Source: an uncultured Alistipes sp. (lineage in GTDB: Bacteria; Bacteroidota; Bacteroidia; Bacteroidales; Rikenellaceae). From it: a stretch of 14,646 bases of DNA. The DNA is taken from the NCBI GenBank assembly GCA_937895825.1, contig CALBKP010000073.1, forward strand, positions 1 through 14,646. Reading direction: 5' to 3'. The position numbers and the translations under genes are program-made. How positions within the stretch are numbered: the stretch's first letter is position 1; every line of letters begins with the position of its first letter. A model generated the notes under the pieces. The model saw only the letters and a program-made list of their open reading frames with translations, was not told the DNA's origin and ran no database searches. Positions 1-7,560 of the stretch are shown here, piece by piece.

Positions 1-912
1 GGGGTTGCGGTTGAGCTCCAAGATGCCTACGTCGTGCAGTGGGAAATCACCGTGATACCATACTTTTGTGAGGTCAAACGGGTTGATATGATACTCCTTT
101 GCTTGCTCCATCGTCATCAACTGCACCTGCATCAGCCAACGAGGGTAGTCGCCACGCTCGATGGCTTCGAATAGGTCGCGCTGGGGCGACTCCCTATCTT
201 TGGCAATCACAGCCTCCGCCTCTGCATCGGTCATATTCTTTATCCCCTGCAACGTGCGCAGATGAAACTTAACCCATGTGCGGCGATTGTTGGCATCAAT
301 AAAGCTATATGTGTGGCTGCCGAAGCCGTGCATGTGGCGGAACGAATAGGGTATGCCGCGTGGCGACATGGTGATCGTAACCTGATGCAACGCCTCGGGT
401 AGCAGCGTCCAGAAGTCCCAGTTGCTGTTGGCCGAGCGCATGCCAGTACGAGGGTCGCGCTTGATGGCGTGGTTCAAATCGGGGAACTTGAGCGGGTCGC
501 GTAGGAAGAATACGGGCGTATTGTTGCCCACCAAATCCCAGTTGCCCGTGTCGGTATAGAACTTCATGGCAAAACCACGAATGTCGCGTTCGGCATCTGC
601 TGCACCACGCTCACCCGCCACGGTCGAGAAGCGGACAAAGCAGTCGGTCTTCTTACCTACCTCGGCAAAGATTGAGGCACGTGTATAGGCGGTGATGTCG
701 TGCGTGACGGTGAACGTACCATATGCACCCGCACCCTTGGCGTGCATGCGACGCTCGGGTATCACCTCACGGTCAAAGTGGGCTAATTTTTCTGTTAACC
801 ATGGATCTTGCATGGTCACAGGCCCTCGCGCCCCTATGGTTTGCGTGTTCTGGTTATCTGCTATCGGCCGGCCATTCTCTGCAGTTAGATGCTTTTTCTC
901 TTTCTGTTTCAT
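1..912 (-). CDS. katA: Catalase (monofunctional haem, small-subunit type), N-terminal part
   Basis: Breaks down hydrogen peroxide to water and oxygen in the cytoplasm. The minus strand reads as 304 codons from the ATG at 912-910 to the window edge; family members are usually about 480-500 residues, so the C-terminal third, with the proximal haem-ligand Tyr, lies outside. Visible hallmarks are the N-terminal DNQNTQTIGARGP block (19-31), the FDREVIPERRMHAKGAGAYG region with catalytic His57, and GNWDLVGNN with the distal Asn at 130. The 73-residue spacing between His and Asn is that of the family. FFLRDPLKFPDLNH and the HMHGFGSHTYSF block follow. The start is supported by family alignment from memory and by an A/T-rich leader. 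I found no convincing promoter upstream. The assignment is very secure. Confidence 0.97.
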   Translation of the reverse strand, partial: MKQKEKKHLTAENGRPIADNQNTQTIGARGPVTMQDPWLTEKLAHFDREVIPERRMHAKGAGAYGTFTVTHDITAYTRASIFAEVGKKTDCFVRFSTVAGERGAADAERDIRGFAMKFYTDTGNWDLVGNNTPVFFLRDPLKFPDLNHAIKRDPRTGMRSANSNWDFWTLLPEALHQVTITMSPRGIPYSFRHMHGFGSHTYSFIDANNRRTWVKFHLRTLQGIKNMTDAEAEAVIAKDRESPQRDLFEAIERGDYPRWLMQVQLMTMEQAKEYHINPFDLTKVWYHGDFPLHDVGILELNRNP

Positions 913-952
913 ATTGGAAATATTTATTAGTCTTCAGCTTTATTCCCAATAT
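911..952 (-). repeat. Inverted repeat enclosing the catalase start codon
   Basis: ATATTGG at 911-917 and CCAATAT at 946-952 form a perfect 7-bp inverted repeat with a 28-nt loop. In the catalase transcript the 3' arm overlaps the first two bases of the start codon, so folding could partly hide the ribosome site. The stem is mostly A-U and may be chance. Confidence 0.3.
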
Positions 953-1132
953 TGTGCCATTAAGGTAGCTCGCCTTATAAAACAGAAGTCCGCCTCTTAG
1001 TTGCTCCTTTCTGAGGTTATAGCTCCCACAGTTTTTTTGTATTTATTATGTTGTTGATGTTCAGTTGAATACACAATCTAACTCGAACAAGAGTAGTGAT
1101 AAGCTCATGCACGTTTTAGAGTACCCCCCCAT
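913..1132. other. Intergenic stretch left of the acetyltransferase remnant
   Basis: The stretch between the catalase start and the remnant holds no open frame I can support. There is a small 5-bp inverted repeat (TAAGG 961-965, CCTTA 973-977) in what would be the catalase leader. No good match to the minus-strand -33/-7 promoter pattern was found, so catalase transcription may depend on an activator or a weaker promoter. Confidence 0.4.
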
Positions 1133-1396
1133 AGTTATTGCACTCGTACCATAGATGCCGAGCGCCGAAACCAAGGGTTGGAGTATGCCTATCCTATCAC
1201 TGTGGGTGATAATGTGTGGATTGGCGCGGGAGTGCAGGTTATGCCTGGCGTGACGATTGGCTCGAATGTCGTTATCGGCGGCGGATCGGTAGTGGTGGGG
1301 GATATTCCTTCGAATGTGGTGGCGGTGGGTAATCCCTGCCGAGTCCTGCGACCAATCACCGATGACGATAAGTTCAAATCGTGGGATAGAGAGTAG
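1133..1396 (+). pseudogene. C-terminal remnant of a maltose/galactoside-type O-acetyltransferase
   Basis: From about 1151 the frame reads IDAERRNQGLEYAYPITVGD and continues with NVWIGAGVQVMPGVTIG and NVVIGGGSVVVGDIPSNVVA, ending at the TAG at 1394-1396. This is the left-handed beta-helix end of the Maa/LacA/NodL acetyltransferases: the R-N-x-G-L-E-Y and GDNVWIG blocks and the hexapeptide repeats are clear. Intact members are about 180-200 residues, so over half is missing. Upstream the frame meets a stop at 1100-1102. The segment that should carry the catalytic His region (usually Y-T-A-T-H-P-I-D) is garbled to Y-C-T-R-T-I-D, which suggests small indels. The only nearby start in frame is a TTG at 1178. 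I judge it a decayed fragment; a short expressed product is unlikely. Confidence 0.8.
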
Positions 1397-1405
1397 GTTG
1401 CAATG

Positions 1406-1449
1406 AAAATACAGAGAGAAAAAGTTTTGGCTTTTTCTCTCTGTATTTT
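1406..1449. terminator. Perfect 19-bp hairpin terminator
   Basis: Arms at 1406-1424 and 1431-1449 are exact reverse complements around a TTTTGG loop. The stem has A-rich and T-rich ends, so either strand gives a stem followed by a T tract. It begins 9 bp after the acetyltransferase remnant stop and was probably that gene's terminator; it also insulates the operon to the right. Confidence 0.8.
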
Positions 1450-1460
1450 GAGTTTGCATG

Positions 1461-1469
1461 TAACTTTGC
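1461..1469 (+). promoter_or_regulatory. Isolated -7-like element
   Basis: TAACTTTGC matches the Bacteroidetes -7 consensus TAnnTTTG plus the usual C, and is identical to the -7 element of the operon promoter at 1619-1627. No TTG lies at the proper distance upstream, where the terminator stem sits. It may be weak, activator-dependent or chance. Confidence 0.3.
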
Positions 1470-1477
1470 GATAAGTT

Positions 1478-1504
1478 AAAGGTGGCAACTGTTGCCTACT
1501 TTTT
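1478..1504 (+). terminator. Small terminator-like hairpin
   Basis: GGCAA (1484-1488) pairs with TTGCC (1492-1496) around a 3-nt loop. AAAG (1478-1481) and CTTT (1499-1502) extend the stem across a 2x2 internal loop, and a short T run follows. It lies before the operon promoter at 1596-1626, so it is not part of that transcript. It may stop read-through from the left. Confidence 0.4.
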
Positions 1505-1595
1505 ACAACTCGTCCAGCCATTTATGTTCAGCGGACTCATAATTTTTATTTAACAATTCTTAACATTTACCTTAACATACTTTAACACAAAATAG

Positions 1596-1626
1596 TTGTA
1601 GAACATAGGTGCGTCCTCTAACTTTG
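1596..1626 (+). promoter_or_regulatory. Promoter of the outer-membrane triad
   Basis: TTG at 1596-1598, a 20-bp spacer and TAACTTTG at 1619-1626 match the Bacteroidetes housekeeping sigma pattern well. Transcription would start around 1633-1635, giving a very short leader before the ATG at 1648. Confidence 0.75.
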
Positions 1627-1647
1627 CAGTAACTAAATCTTACAACC

Positions 1648-4290
1648 ATGAGACAACTTTTATTGTTTATTGGCTTTTGGTTGCTGAGTGCGGTTAGTGT
1701 AACGGCACAGGTGACTATATCAGGACAGGTGAGAGCTAAAGGCTCTGGCGAGGGTGTCTCTGATGTTAATGTGATGTTGCAGAACGAGAAGCACACGGTG
1801 TTGTATAGCTATACGATAAGTGATGCTAATGGTAACTACTCGGTATCGTATAGTGGTGATGCTGCAACTATTGAGGTTGTTATTACAGGGTTTAATATTA
1901 AGGGGCAATCGCGCAATATCACTGCAAAGACGCAGAGAGTAGATTTTGATGTGGAGTACTCTGCATTGGAGATTAGAGAGGTTGTGGTAAAAGCAGAGTC
2001 GGTACATAGACAGGCCGACACGTTAAGTTACAATGTGTCGAGTTTTATAAATGTTACCGACCGCTCGATTGGTGATGTGCTACGCAAGATGCCAGGACTT
2101 TCTGTTGCAGAATCGGGAGAGGTAAAATACAACGGTAAGCCTATCAGCAAGTTCTACATCGAGGGTATGGATATGTTGCGTGGCAGCTATGGAATAGCTA
2201 CAAACAACATACGCGCCGAGGATATTGCACGTGTGGAGGTTTACGAAAATCACGAGGCTATAAAGTCGCTACGAGGTGTCACGCTGCCAACGCAGGCGGC
2301 ACTAAACATTCGTCTTAAGGAGAGTGTAAAGGGCACATGGAATGGTACTCTGCAACTTGGTGGTGGATATAGGCCGTGGATGTGGAATGGCGAGGTAGGT
2401 GCTATGTTCTTTGGTCGTAAGTTCCAGACTTTAAATATCTTCAAAACCAATAATATGGGAGAGGATGTATCGCGTGAGTTTCGTTCGCACTACGGCGGTT
2501 TTGGCGGTGTGGAGTCGATGCTCGGCATTCATAAGCCAACAGCGCCCAACATCGGACAAAACAGATACCTCAACAACAATGTTTTTGCGACCTCAATGAA
2601 TGCGATATCGAAGTTAGGCTCGGAACTTACTTCTACATTGAATGCCAACTATCTGCACGATATGCAGCATTCCAAAGGTGGCTCTGTGACTACCTATCAT
2701 GTACCTAATAGTATCCCTATAACTATCCACGAGGCTACCATGGCGAGTCATCTTATTGATAGATGCGACTTCACTGTGCAGTTGGAGTCTAATGCCGATC
2801 GACACTATCTCAACGAGCGAATATCGTTTGCAGGGGCATGGAATAGGGATAATGGGATGGTAGATAGCGACGGTGAGATTATTTCACAGTATTTCAAACT
2901 GCCAAAAATCTCTGTTGGCAACAACCTAAACATCGTAAGGCGTTGGGATAGGTGGATTATAAACCTCTACTCGGACATCAACTACGACACACAGCCCGCT
3001 GTGCTTGAGGTACGCCCGATGACGTTTGAAGGGGTCATAGAGGGTGATAACGTGCATCCAAATGCTGTGCAGACGTTATATGGTCGTCGGTTTGTGGCAA
3101 ATAATCATATACAAGCAACCTATAAAATGCGCCGCTGGAGCTTTATGCTCACCACTCAGCTCAATGCCGATGTAGAGTGGATGGGGTCGTCGCTATGTGC
3201 AATGTCTGAGAGTGGCAATACTCTCCCTGCACCAACCGCACTCCGAAACGATATTTGCTGGTCGAGGTATGACGTAGTAGCAATACCATCGGTGCAGTAC
3301 TCGCTTGGTCAGAAGTTGGTAATTCAGGCTGATGTACCATTCGATCTTATGTGGCTGAGATCTACTGATAGAATAGTGCAGACCACAATCGCCAACAAAA
3401 CGAAGTTGATATGCTCTCCCTCGTTGTCGCTAAATAGTACCATCACGCACAACCTTAAGCTATCGGTGCGTGCTGGCTACAATGAGTTTTATGGCACACT
3501 TTACGATTCGTACCAAGGCTACATAATGACCGACTATCGTGTTATACAACGCAAAGATGGAGACATCAGCAAAACGCGGTTGCAGAACTATACCCTGTCG
3601 CTATCGTATGGTAATGCAATAGATGTACTCTTTGCAGGTATCGATGCGAGCTACTTTATATCTCACCGAAACTTGACGTATAATACTAACTACCATGGGT
3701 TGTTGAGTGAGATTGAGGCGGTGGATATGCCCTCATGCTCAAATGGATATAGCGCAAATGGGAATATAAGTAAGCGTTTTGATGTGATTGCTACAACGAT
3801 CACCCTGTCTGGCAGTTGGACGCAGAACTGGTCGCAGGTGCTACGTGATGATGTGCCGCTATTGTCGGATTATCGTATGCTCAATGGAGAGCTAAAACTA
3901 AACACACGCTTTACTCGTGCGGTGCGACTCGACTACGTGGCAGCGTATAATAGAGGTGTCTCATATATCGACGGTGAGCGACTATCGGTAATAGACCTAT
4001 TTAAGCAGAGGGCAGACCTCGATTTTATCATCGCAGAGCGGGTGATCTGTCGCCTCGGTGCAGAGCACTATCTAAATACCTCGGTTGGAGGTCGCAGTCG
4101 CAATGCCGTATTTGTAGATGCAAGCCTTAGGCTCAAGACCAAGCGTGTGGAGTACTCTATCGAGGCTCGCAATATTCTAAACAACAGAGTATTTGTCAAT
4201 GCGACTAATAGCGATATTACAGAGTATGTATACTCTTATGAATTGCGCCCAGCATCAATTGTGTTAAAGGTTAAATTTAGTTTTAGATAG
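1648..4290 (+). CDS. TonB-receptor-like outer-membrane beta-barrel with CarboxypepD_reg-like N-terminus
   Basis: An 880-residue exported outer-membrane protein. Residues 1-20 are a signal peptide (hydrophobic core LLLFIGFWLLSAV, cleavage likely after A20). Residues about 22-104 look like a CarboxypepD_reg beta-sandwich domain. A TonB-box-like EVVVKA lies at 111-116. A plug-like region at about 124-224 includes IGDVLRKMPGLSV and IEGMDMLRG. The rest has the alternating aromatic/polar pattern of a transmembrane beta-barrel and ends in FSFR. It is similar in build to TonB-dependent receptors, and the plug looks complete though divergent. No SusD-like lipoprotein follows, so a SusCD glycan importer is unlikely. 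It is the first gene of a three-gene operon (6 bp to the next). The transported substrate, and even the direction of transport, cannot be read from the sequence. Codon use is more AT-rich than in the polyamine genes. Confidence 0.85.
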   Translation: MRQLLLFIGFWLLSAVSVTAQVTISGQVRAKGSGEGVSDVNVMLQNEKHTVLYSYTISDANGNYSVSYSGDAATIEVVITGFNIKGQSRNITAKTQRVDFDVEYSALEIREVVVKAESVHRQADTLSYNVSSFINVTDRSIGDVLRKMPGLSVAESGEVKYNGKPISKFYIEGMDMLRGSYGIATNNIRAEDIARVEVYENHEAIKSLRGVTLPTQAALNIRLKESVKGTWNGTLQLGGGYRPWMWNGEVGAMFFGRKFQTLNIFKTNNMGEDVSREFRSHYGGFGGVESMLGIHKPTAPNIGQNRYLNNNVFATSMNAISKLGSELTSTLNANYLHDMQHSKGGSVTTYHVPNSIPITIHEATMASHLIDRCDFTVQLESNADRHYLNERISFAGAWNRDNGMVDSDGEIISQYFKLPKISVGNNLNIVRRWDRWIINLYSDINYDTQPAVLEVRPMTFEGVIEGDNVHPNAVQTLYGRRFVANNHIQATYKMRRWSFMLTTQLNADVEWMGSSLCAMSESGNTLPAPTALRNDICWSRYDVVAIPSVQYSLGQKLVIQADVPFDLMWLRSTDRIVQTTIANKTKLICSPSLSLNSTITHNLKLSVRAGYNEFYGTLYDSYQGYIMTDYRVIQRKDGDISKTRLQNYTLSLSYGNAIDVLFAGIDASYFISHRNLTYNTNYHGLLSEIEAVDMPSCSNGYSANGNISKRFDVIATTITLSGSWTQNWSQVLRDDVPLLSDYRMLNGELKLNTRFTRAVRLDYVAAYNRGVSYIDGERLSVIDLFKQRADLDFIIAERVICRLGAEHYLNTSVGGRSRNAVFVDASLRLKTKRVEYSIEARNILNNRVFVNATNSDITEYVYSYELRPASIVLKVKFSFR

Positions 4291-4296
4291 TTAATT

Positions 4297-5025
4297 ATGA
4301 AGAGATTTACTACGGTTTCTATTTTTCTAATAAGTTGTTTCACACCAATATCTGCACAAAAGTCACATATCGCACTCGTCTGTAACGATGATACGGGTAT
4401 GGCCTATGTCCAGGGTTACGAATACAATGATGGTTGCGAGTTTGTCTTTAAGGATAGTTGTCGCATAGAATGTGGTCATGGAGAGCTGAACTTCCCGATG
4501 GACGATGACACAGATGTAACGATGTTGTTAGTAACGGATAAGCAGAAAACCATGCACAGTTTGACTATTGGCCCATACGACTCGGTTGTGCTCAGCTACA
4601 CCGATAGTCACATGACTATTATAGATGATAAGAGAAGATTTAGCAGGGAGTATGCTCGCTTCCGAGTCATTGGGAACAAATATACTGATTTGCGAGAGAG
4701 GCTCTATAAAGAACGCTATGGTAGTCGTAGGTACAAAGCAATAGAAGATAGCATCAAATTAGTAGAGCAGTACTATTACAGCGAGTATCCCTACTACATA
4801 CTCAACGACCCAGAGCTATCGCAAAGTGTATATCTTGTTCACCGTGCAATAGCTATTAGGTCGGTAGATGGAGCTTCGGTCAACGAGTTGGACTCGCTAC
4901 GCGCGACTTTCGCCGAGCGGTTGCCGCACGCTAAGAGTTTCATAGTTCGAGGTGATCGACATACAGAGCGCTCTAAGCGTGATAGGAATAGATTTAATCA
5001 AATATTACAACAATACCAGAAATAG
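4297..5025 (+). CDS. Small exported protein, function unknown
   Basis: A 242-residue protein with an N-terminal signal. Cleavage could follow A20 (PISA then Q21), but L-I-S-C at 11-14 also fits a lipobox, so it may be a lipoprotein; a 13-residue lipoprotein signal would be short. Residues about 22-105 look beta-rich, with a K-D-S-C ... G-E-L-N-F ... I-G-P-Y-D-S-V-V-L-S-Y pattern. This resembles the DUF4369-type domain that precedes thioredoxin in many Bacteroidetes TlpA-like proteins, but no thioredoxin domain or CxxC follows. Residues about 110-242 are charged and probably helical, ending in a basic R/K-rich tail. It sits 6 bp after the barrel gene and 2 bp before the GLPGLI gene, so co-expression is almost certain. 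The DUF4369 likeness is my inference from pattern only. Confidence 0.8.
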   Translation: MKRFTTVSIFLISCFTPISAQKSHIALVCNDDTGMAYVQGYEYNDGCEFVFKDSCRIECGHGELNFPMDDDTDVTMLLVTDKQKTMHSLTIGPYDSVVLSYTDSHMTIIDDKRRFSREYARFRVIGNKYTDLRERLYKERYGSRRYKAIEDSIKLVEQYYYSEYPYYILNDPELSQSVYLVHRAIAIRSVDGASVNELDSLRATFAERLPHAKSFIVRGDRHTERSKRDRNRFNQILQQYQK

Positions 5026-5027
5026 CT

Positions 5028-5912
5028 ATGAAACAGATTTTAACTACAGTTATCGCCAGCGTAGCACTCTCTACTGCTGTAGCACAGAGTGGGCCAACAA
5101 TCATTGGTAGGTCAATGTTTGCTTGGTCACACACCGATAGACTTATGATTGGAATGTGTGATATACAGGCCGATTATGAGGTTTTGGATAGTTCAAAGGT
5201 CATTGTCGACTATAAGGTATCGTATCGCAGTAGCCACGATTCGCACCTCGATGTGAGATATAGGCTTCTTTGTGGGGAGCACACTTCGCTCTTCTATAGT
5301 GTGGCTCAGAAAAACGAAAATATGACGCGCTATAAAAATAGTTGGACTGATGAGGAGTTGGAGGAGTTCTATGCAGCAGGCACACCAACCCTTGTGATAC
5401 CCACTGAGATATATTCAACGAGCAAGGAGGCGCGTGTTCGCCACAATATCCCATTTGCGGATAATGTAATGTATGAGTATCGCGAGCCCATAGCACCCAT
5501 AAAGTGGCAACTAACCAACCAAACACAAGAGATATGTGGCTACCTCTGCTCGAGTGCCGAGGCAACGTTTGGTGGTAGAGTTTGGCACGTGTGGTTTACG
5601 CCCGAAATCCCCATATCGTCGGGGCCATGGTTGCTTGGTGGACTTCCTGGGATGATACTCCTTGCAGAAGATGCGGACGGAGACTTTCGCTTCGAGATGG
5701 AGGGCATATCGCAACAAAACGAGGAGATACGCCTCTACGATTGGAGCGTGCGGCAATTGACAAAGAGGCAATGGCTTAAGTTTGAGAAGAATGCATATCT
5801 CAATCCATACTCCCAATTTAGCCAAGGAGGTGAAATTAAGTTCTTCAACTCCAATGATATGAGCGAACTTAAAGATGAGTGGGAGATTGAGTACTATCCA
5901 TTATACAGATAA
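5028..5912 (+). CDS. GLPGLI family protein
   Basis: A 294-residue exported protein with a signal peptide at 1-19 (A-V-A then Q). It belongs to the Bacteroidetes GLPGLI family (TIGR01200), whose biochemical function is, to my knowledge, not established. The diagnostic stretch VWFTPEIPISSGPWLLGG at 188-205 runs into GLPGMI at 205-210, a Leu-to-Met variant of the naming motif. The preceding W160 and I-C-G-Y (169-172) also fit the family. Four cysteines (44, 82, 170, 174) remain after signal cleavage and could form disulfides in the periplasm. The gene starts 2 bp after its neighbour and ends the operon. Pairing with a CarboxypepD_reg/TonB-receptor-like barrel is a familiar context for this family, and suggests that the protein serves or is handled by the barrel (inference). 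Confidence 0.9.
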   Translation: MKQILTTVIASVALSTAVAQSGPTIIGRSMFAWSHTDRLMIGMCDIQADYEVLDSSKVIVDYKVSYRSSHDSHLDVRYRLLCGEHTSLFYSVAQKNENMTRYKNSWTDEELEEFYAAGTPTLVIPTEIYSTSKEARVRHNIPFADNVMYEYREPIAPIKWQLTNQTQEICGYLCSSAEATFGGRVWHVWFTPEIPISSGPWLLGGLPGMILLAEDADGDFRFEMEGISQQNEEIRLYDWSVRQLTKRQWLKFEKNAYLNPYSQFSQGGEIKFFNSNDMSELKDEWEIEYYPLYR

Positions 5913-5938
5913 TCATATATAAATGTTTAGCCTCTCAT

Positions 5939-5996
5939 AAAAGAGACTACCACGGGATAGTACTCTCAAACGTACAGCCCGTGGTAGCCTGCTTTT
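5939..5996. terminator. Bidirectional terminator between convergent genes
   Basis: CTACCACGGG at 5947-5956 pairs perfectly with CCCGTGGTAG at 5978-5987 around a 21-nt loop. AAAAG at 5939-5943 and CTTTT at 5992-5996 can extend the stem beyond an internal loop. It lies midway between the GLPGLI gene and the end of kbl and can serve both strands. Confidence 0.75.
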
Positions 5997-6033
5997 AGGA
6001 TAGGTCGAAGATGAGACCTCTTATCACAAGAAA

Positions 6034-7221
6034 CTACTTGAGGACACCGAGGTTCTTACCTACCTTAATGAAGGCCTCAACGCAACGGTCAAGCTGCTCG
6101 GTGGTGTGACCGGCAGATACCTGAACGCGGATACGTGCCTGACCCTTAGGAACTACGGGGTAGTAGAAGCCAGTAACGAATACACCCTCCTGCTGAAGTG
6201 CTGCGGCGAAGTCCTGCGAAAGCTTAGCGTCATAGAGCATAACAGCGCAGATAGCCGACTGTGTAGGCTTAATATCGAAGCCAGCAGCAACCATCTTCGT
6301 GCGGAAGTGCTCAACGTTAGCTACAAGCTGATCGTGCAAAGCGTCGCTCTCCTCCAACATTTTGAACATCTCGATAGATGCACCCACAACGGCAGGGGGC
6401 AATGAGTTAGAGAAGAGGTAGGGACGTGAACGCTGACGGAGCATGTCGATAATCTCCTTGCGACCTGTGGTGAAACCACCAACAGCACCACCAAAGGCCT
6501 TGCCGAGAGTACCTGTGAGGATGTCTACCTTACCACGGAGGTCGTAGAGCTCGGTGATACCACGGCCAGTCTTACCAAGAACACCGGCAGAGTGGCACTC
6601 GTCAACCATAACGAGAGCGTCGTACTTCTCTGCGAGCTCGCAAATCTTGTCGAGTGGAGCTGCGTTACCATCCATAGAGAATACACCGTCAGTAACGATG
6701 ATGCGGAAACGCTGTGCCTGAGCCTGCTTCAAGCACTCCTCCAACTCTGCCATGTCGGCATTAGCATAACGATAACGCTGAGCCTTGCAAAGACGAACGC
6801 CGTCGATGATAGAAGCGTGGTTCAATGCGTCAGAGATAATAGCGTCCTCGGCTGTAAATAGAGGCTCGAATACACCACCATTAGCATCGAAGCAAGCAGC
6901 ATAGAGGATGGTGTCCTCTGTGCCGAAGTAGTCAGCGATAGCCTTCTCAAGCTCCTTGTGCATATCCTGGCAACCACAGATGAAGCGTACTGACGACATA
7001 CCGAAGCCACGCTCGTCCATTGCGCGCTTAGCGGCGTCGATAAGACGCTGGTTGTCCGAGAGACCGAGGTAGTTGTTAGCACAGAAATTCAACACGGGGC
7101 GGTTAGCCACGTCGATCTCTGCACGCTGGGGTGACTCGATAATACGCTCAGTCTTGTACAAGCCGGCAGCCTTAATCTCGGCCAGCTCGTTCTGCAAATG
7201 CTGCTGAAATTTTCCGTACAT
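6034..7221 (-). CDS. kbl: Glycine C-acetyltransferase (2-amino-3-ketobutyrate CoA ligase)
   Basis: A cytoplasmic PLP enzyme of the alpha-oxoamine synthase family. It cleaves 2-amino-3-oxobutyrate with CoA to glycine and acetyl-CoA, the second step of threonine breakdown, or runs in reverse. The 395-residue length matches E. coli Kbl (about 398). Family blocks are LNFCANNYLGL (44-54), GFGMSSVRFICG (72-83), DALNHASIIDGVRLCKAQRY (131-150), DECHSAGVLG (207-216) and TLGKAFGGAVGG (238-249) with the PLP lysine at K241. The near match to Kbl in N-terminal wording separates it from the related serine palmitoyltransferase and KAPA synthase. The usual partner, threonine dehydrogenase, is not in this window. 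Transcribed alone from its own minus-strand promoter. Confidence 0.95.
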   Translation of the reverse strand: MYGKFQQHLQNELAEIKAAGLYKTERIIESPQRAEIDVANRPVLNFCANNYLGLSDNQRLIDAAKRAMDERGFGMSSVRFICGCQDMHKELEKAIADYFGTEDTILYAACFDANGGVFEPLFTAEDAIISDALNHASIIDGVRLCKAQRYRYANADMAELEECLKQAQAQRFRIIVTDGVFSMDGNAAPLDKICELAEKYDALVMVDECHSAGVLGKTGRGITELYDLRGKVDILTGTLGKAFGGAVGGFTTGRKEIIDMLRQRSRPYLFSNSLPPAVVGASIEMFKMLEESDALHDQLVANVEHFRTKMVAAGFDIKPTQSAICAVMLYDAKLSQDFAAALQQEGVFVTGFYYPVVPKGQARIRVQVSAGHTTEQLDRCVEAFIKVGKNLGVLK

Positions 7222-7318
7222 TGTAGTAATAATTTTAGAATATTGAGTTGTTGATAATTTTCACTCCCTTAAAGCATCGTACTGAACAGAGTAGCCACTA
7301 TCCAGATACAATACGTTA

Positions 7319-7349
7319 CAAAGATACTCTTTTTTTGCTAAAAAAGCAA
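7319..7349 (-). promoter_or_regulatory. kbl promoter
   Basis: On the minus strand, TTG at 7349-7347, a 20-bp spacer and TATCTTTG at 7326-7319 give a full Bacteroidetes promoter. The leader of kbl would be about 90 nt. Confidence 0.75.
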
Positions 7350-7446
7350 TACCCCAACACGGAAATATTACTCAAACTGGTCTAAACCCATCTTACAACG
7401 CGAAAATGGGCAGATAAAAAAGATGTGCAAAAAATGATGAAAATGG

Positions 7447-7476
7447 TTGTATATATAATGAAAATATCTATATTTG
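7447..7476 (+). promoter_or_regulatory. Promoter of the polyamine gene run
   Basis: TTG at 7447-7449, a 19-bp spacer and TATATTTG at 7469-7476 followed by C match the Bacteroidetes consensus. The expected start is around 7482-7485, which places the first base of the transcript at the 5' arm of the leader stem. Confidence 0.75.
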
Positions 7477-7481
7477 CACGG

Positions 7482-7541
7482 TGCAAGGAGTGTTAAAGCT
7501 ATTCAAAAAACGACATTTTATAGGCTTAATATCCCCTTGCA
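7482..7541 (+). promoter_or_regulatory. Stepped stem-loop in the agmatinase leader
   Basis: Three nested helices fall in register. TGCAAGG (7482-7488) pairs with CCTTGCA (7535-7541). After a 4/5-nt internal loop, TTAA (7493-7496) pairs with TTAA (7526-7529). After a 2x2 internal loop, CTA (7499-7501) pairs with TAG (7521-7523), leaving a 19-nt A-rich apical loop. The 5' arm coincides with the predicted transcript start. It matches no riboswitch class I know. It could be a regulatory RNA, a 5'-stabilising stem, or chance. Confidence 0.45.
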
Positions 7542-7560
7542 GCGGATAGAATAGGTTGTA

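Noticed and set aside
692..1000. Plus-strand open frame opposite the catalase start
   Set aside because: It overlaps conserved catalase codons on the other strand and has no recognisable domain.
1124..1130. C7 run that might be a phase-variation tract
   Set aside because: It lies upstream of a gene that is broken by other changes and by a stop at 1100-1102; shifting the tract would not restore a full gene.
1061..1521. Minus-strand open frames across the acetyltransferase remnant and terminator
   Set aside because: They read through a perfect terminator hairpin and antisense to hexapeptide codons; no motif supports them.
1648..4290. SusC-type glycan importer
   Set aside because: No SusD-like lipoprotein or carbohydrate enzyme is adjacent; the partners are a small exported protein and a GLPGLI protein.
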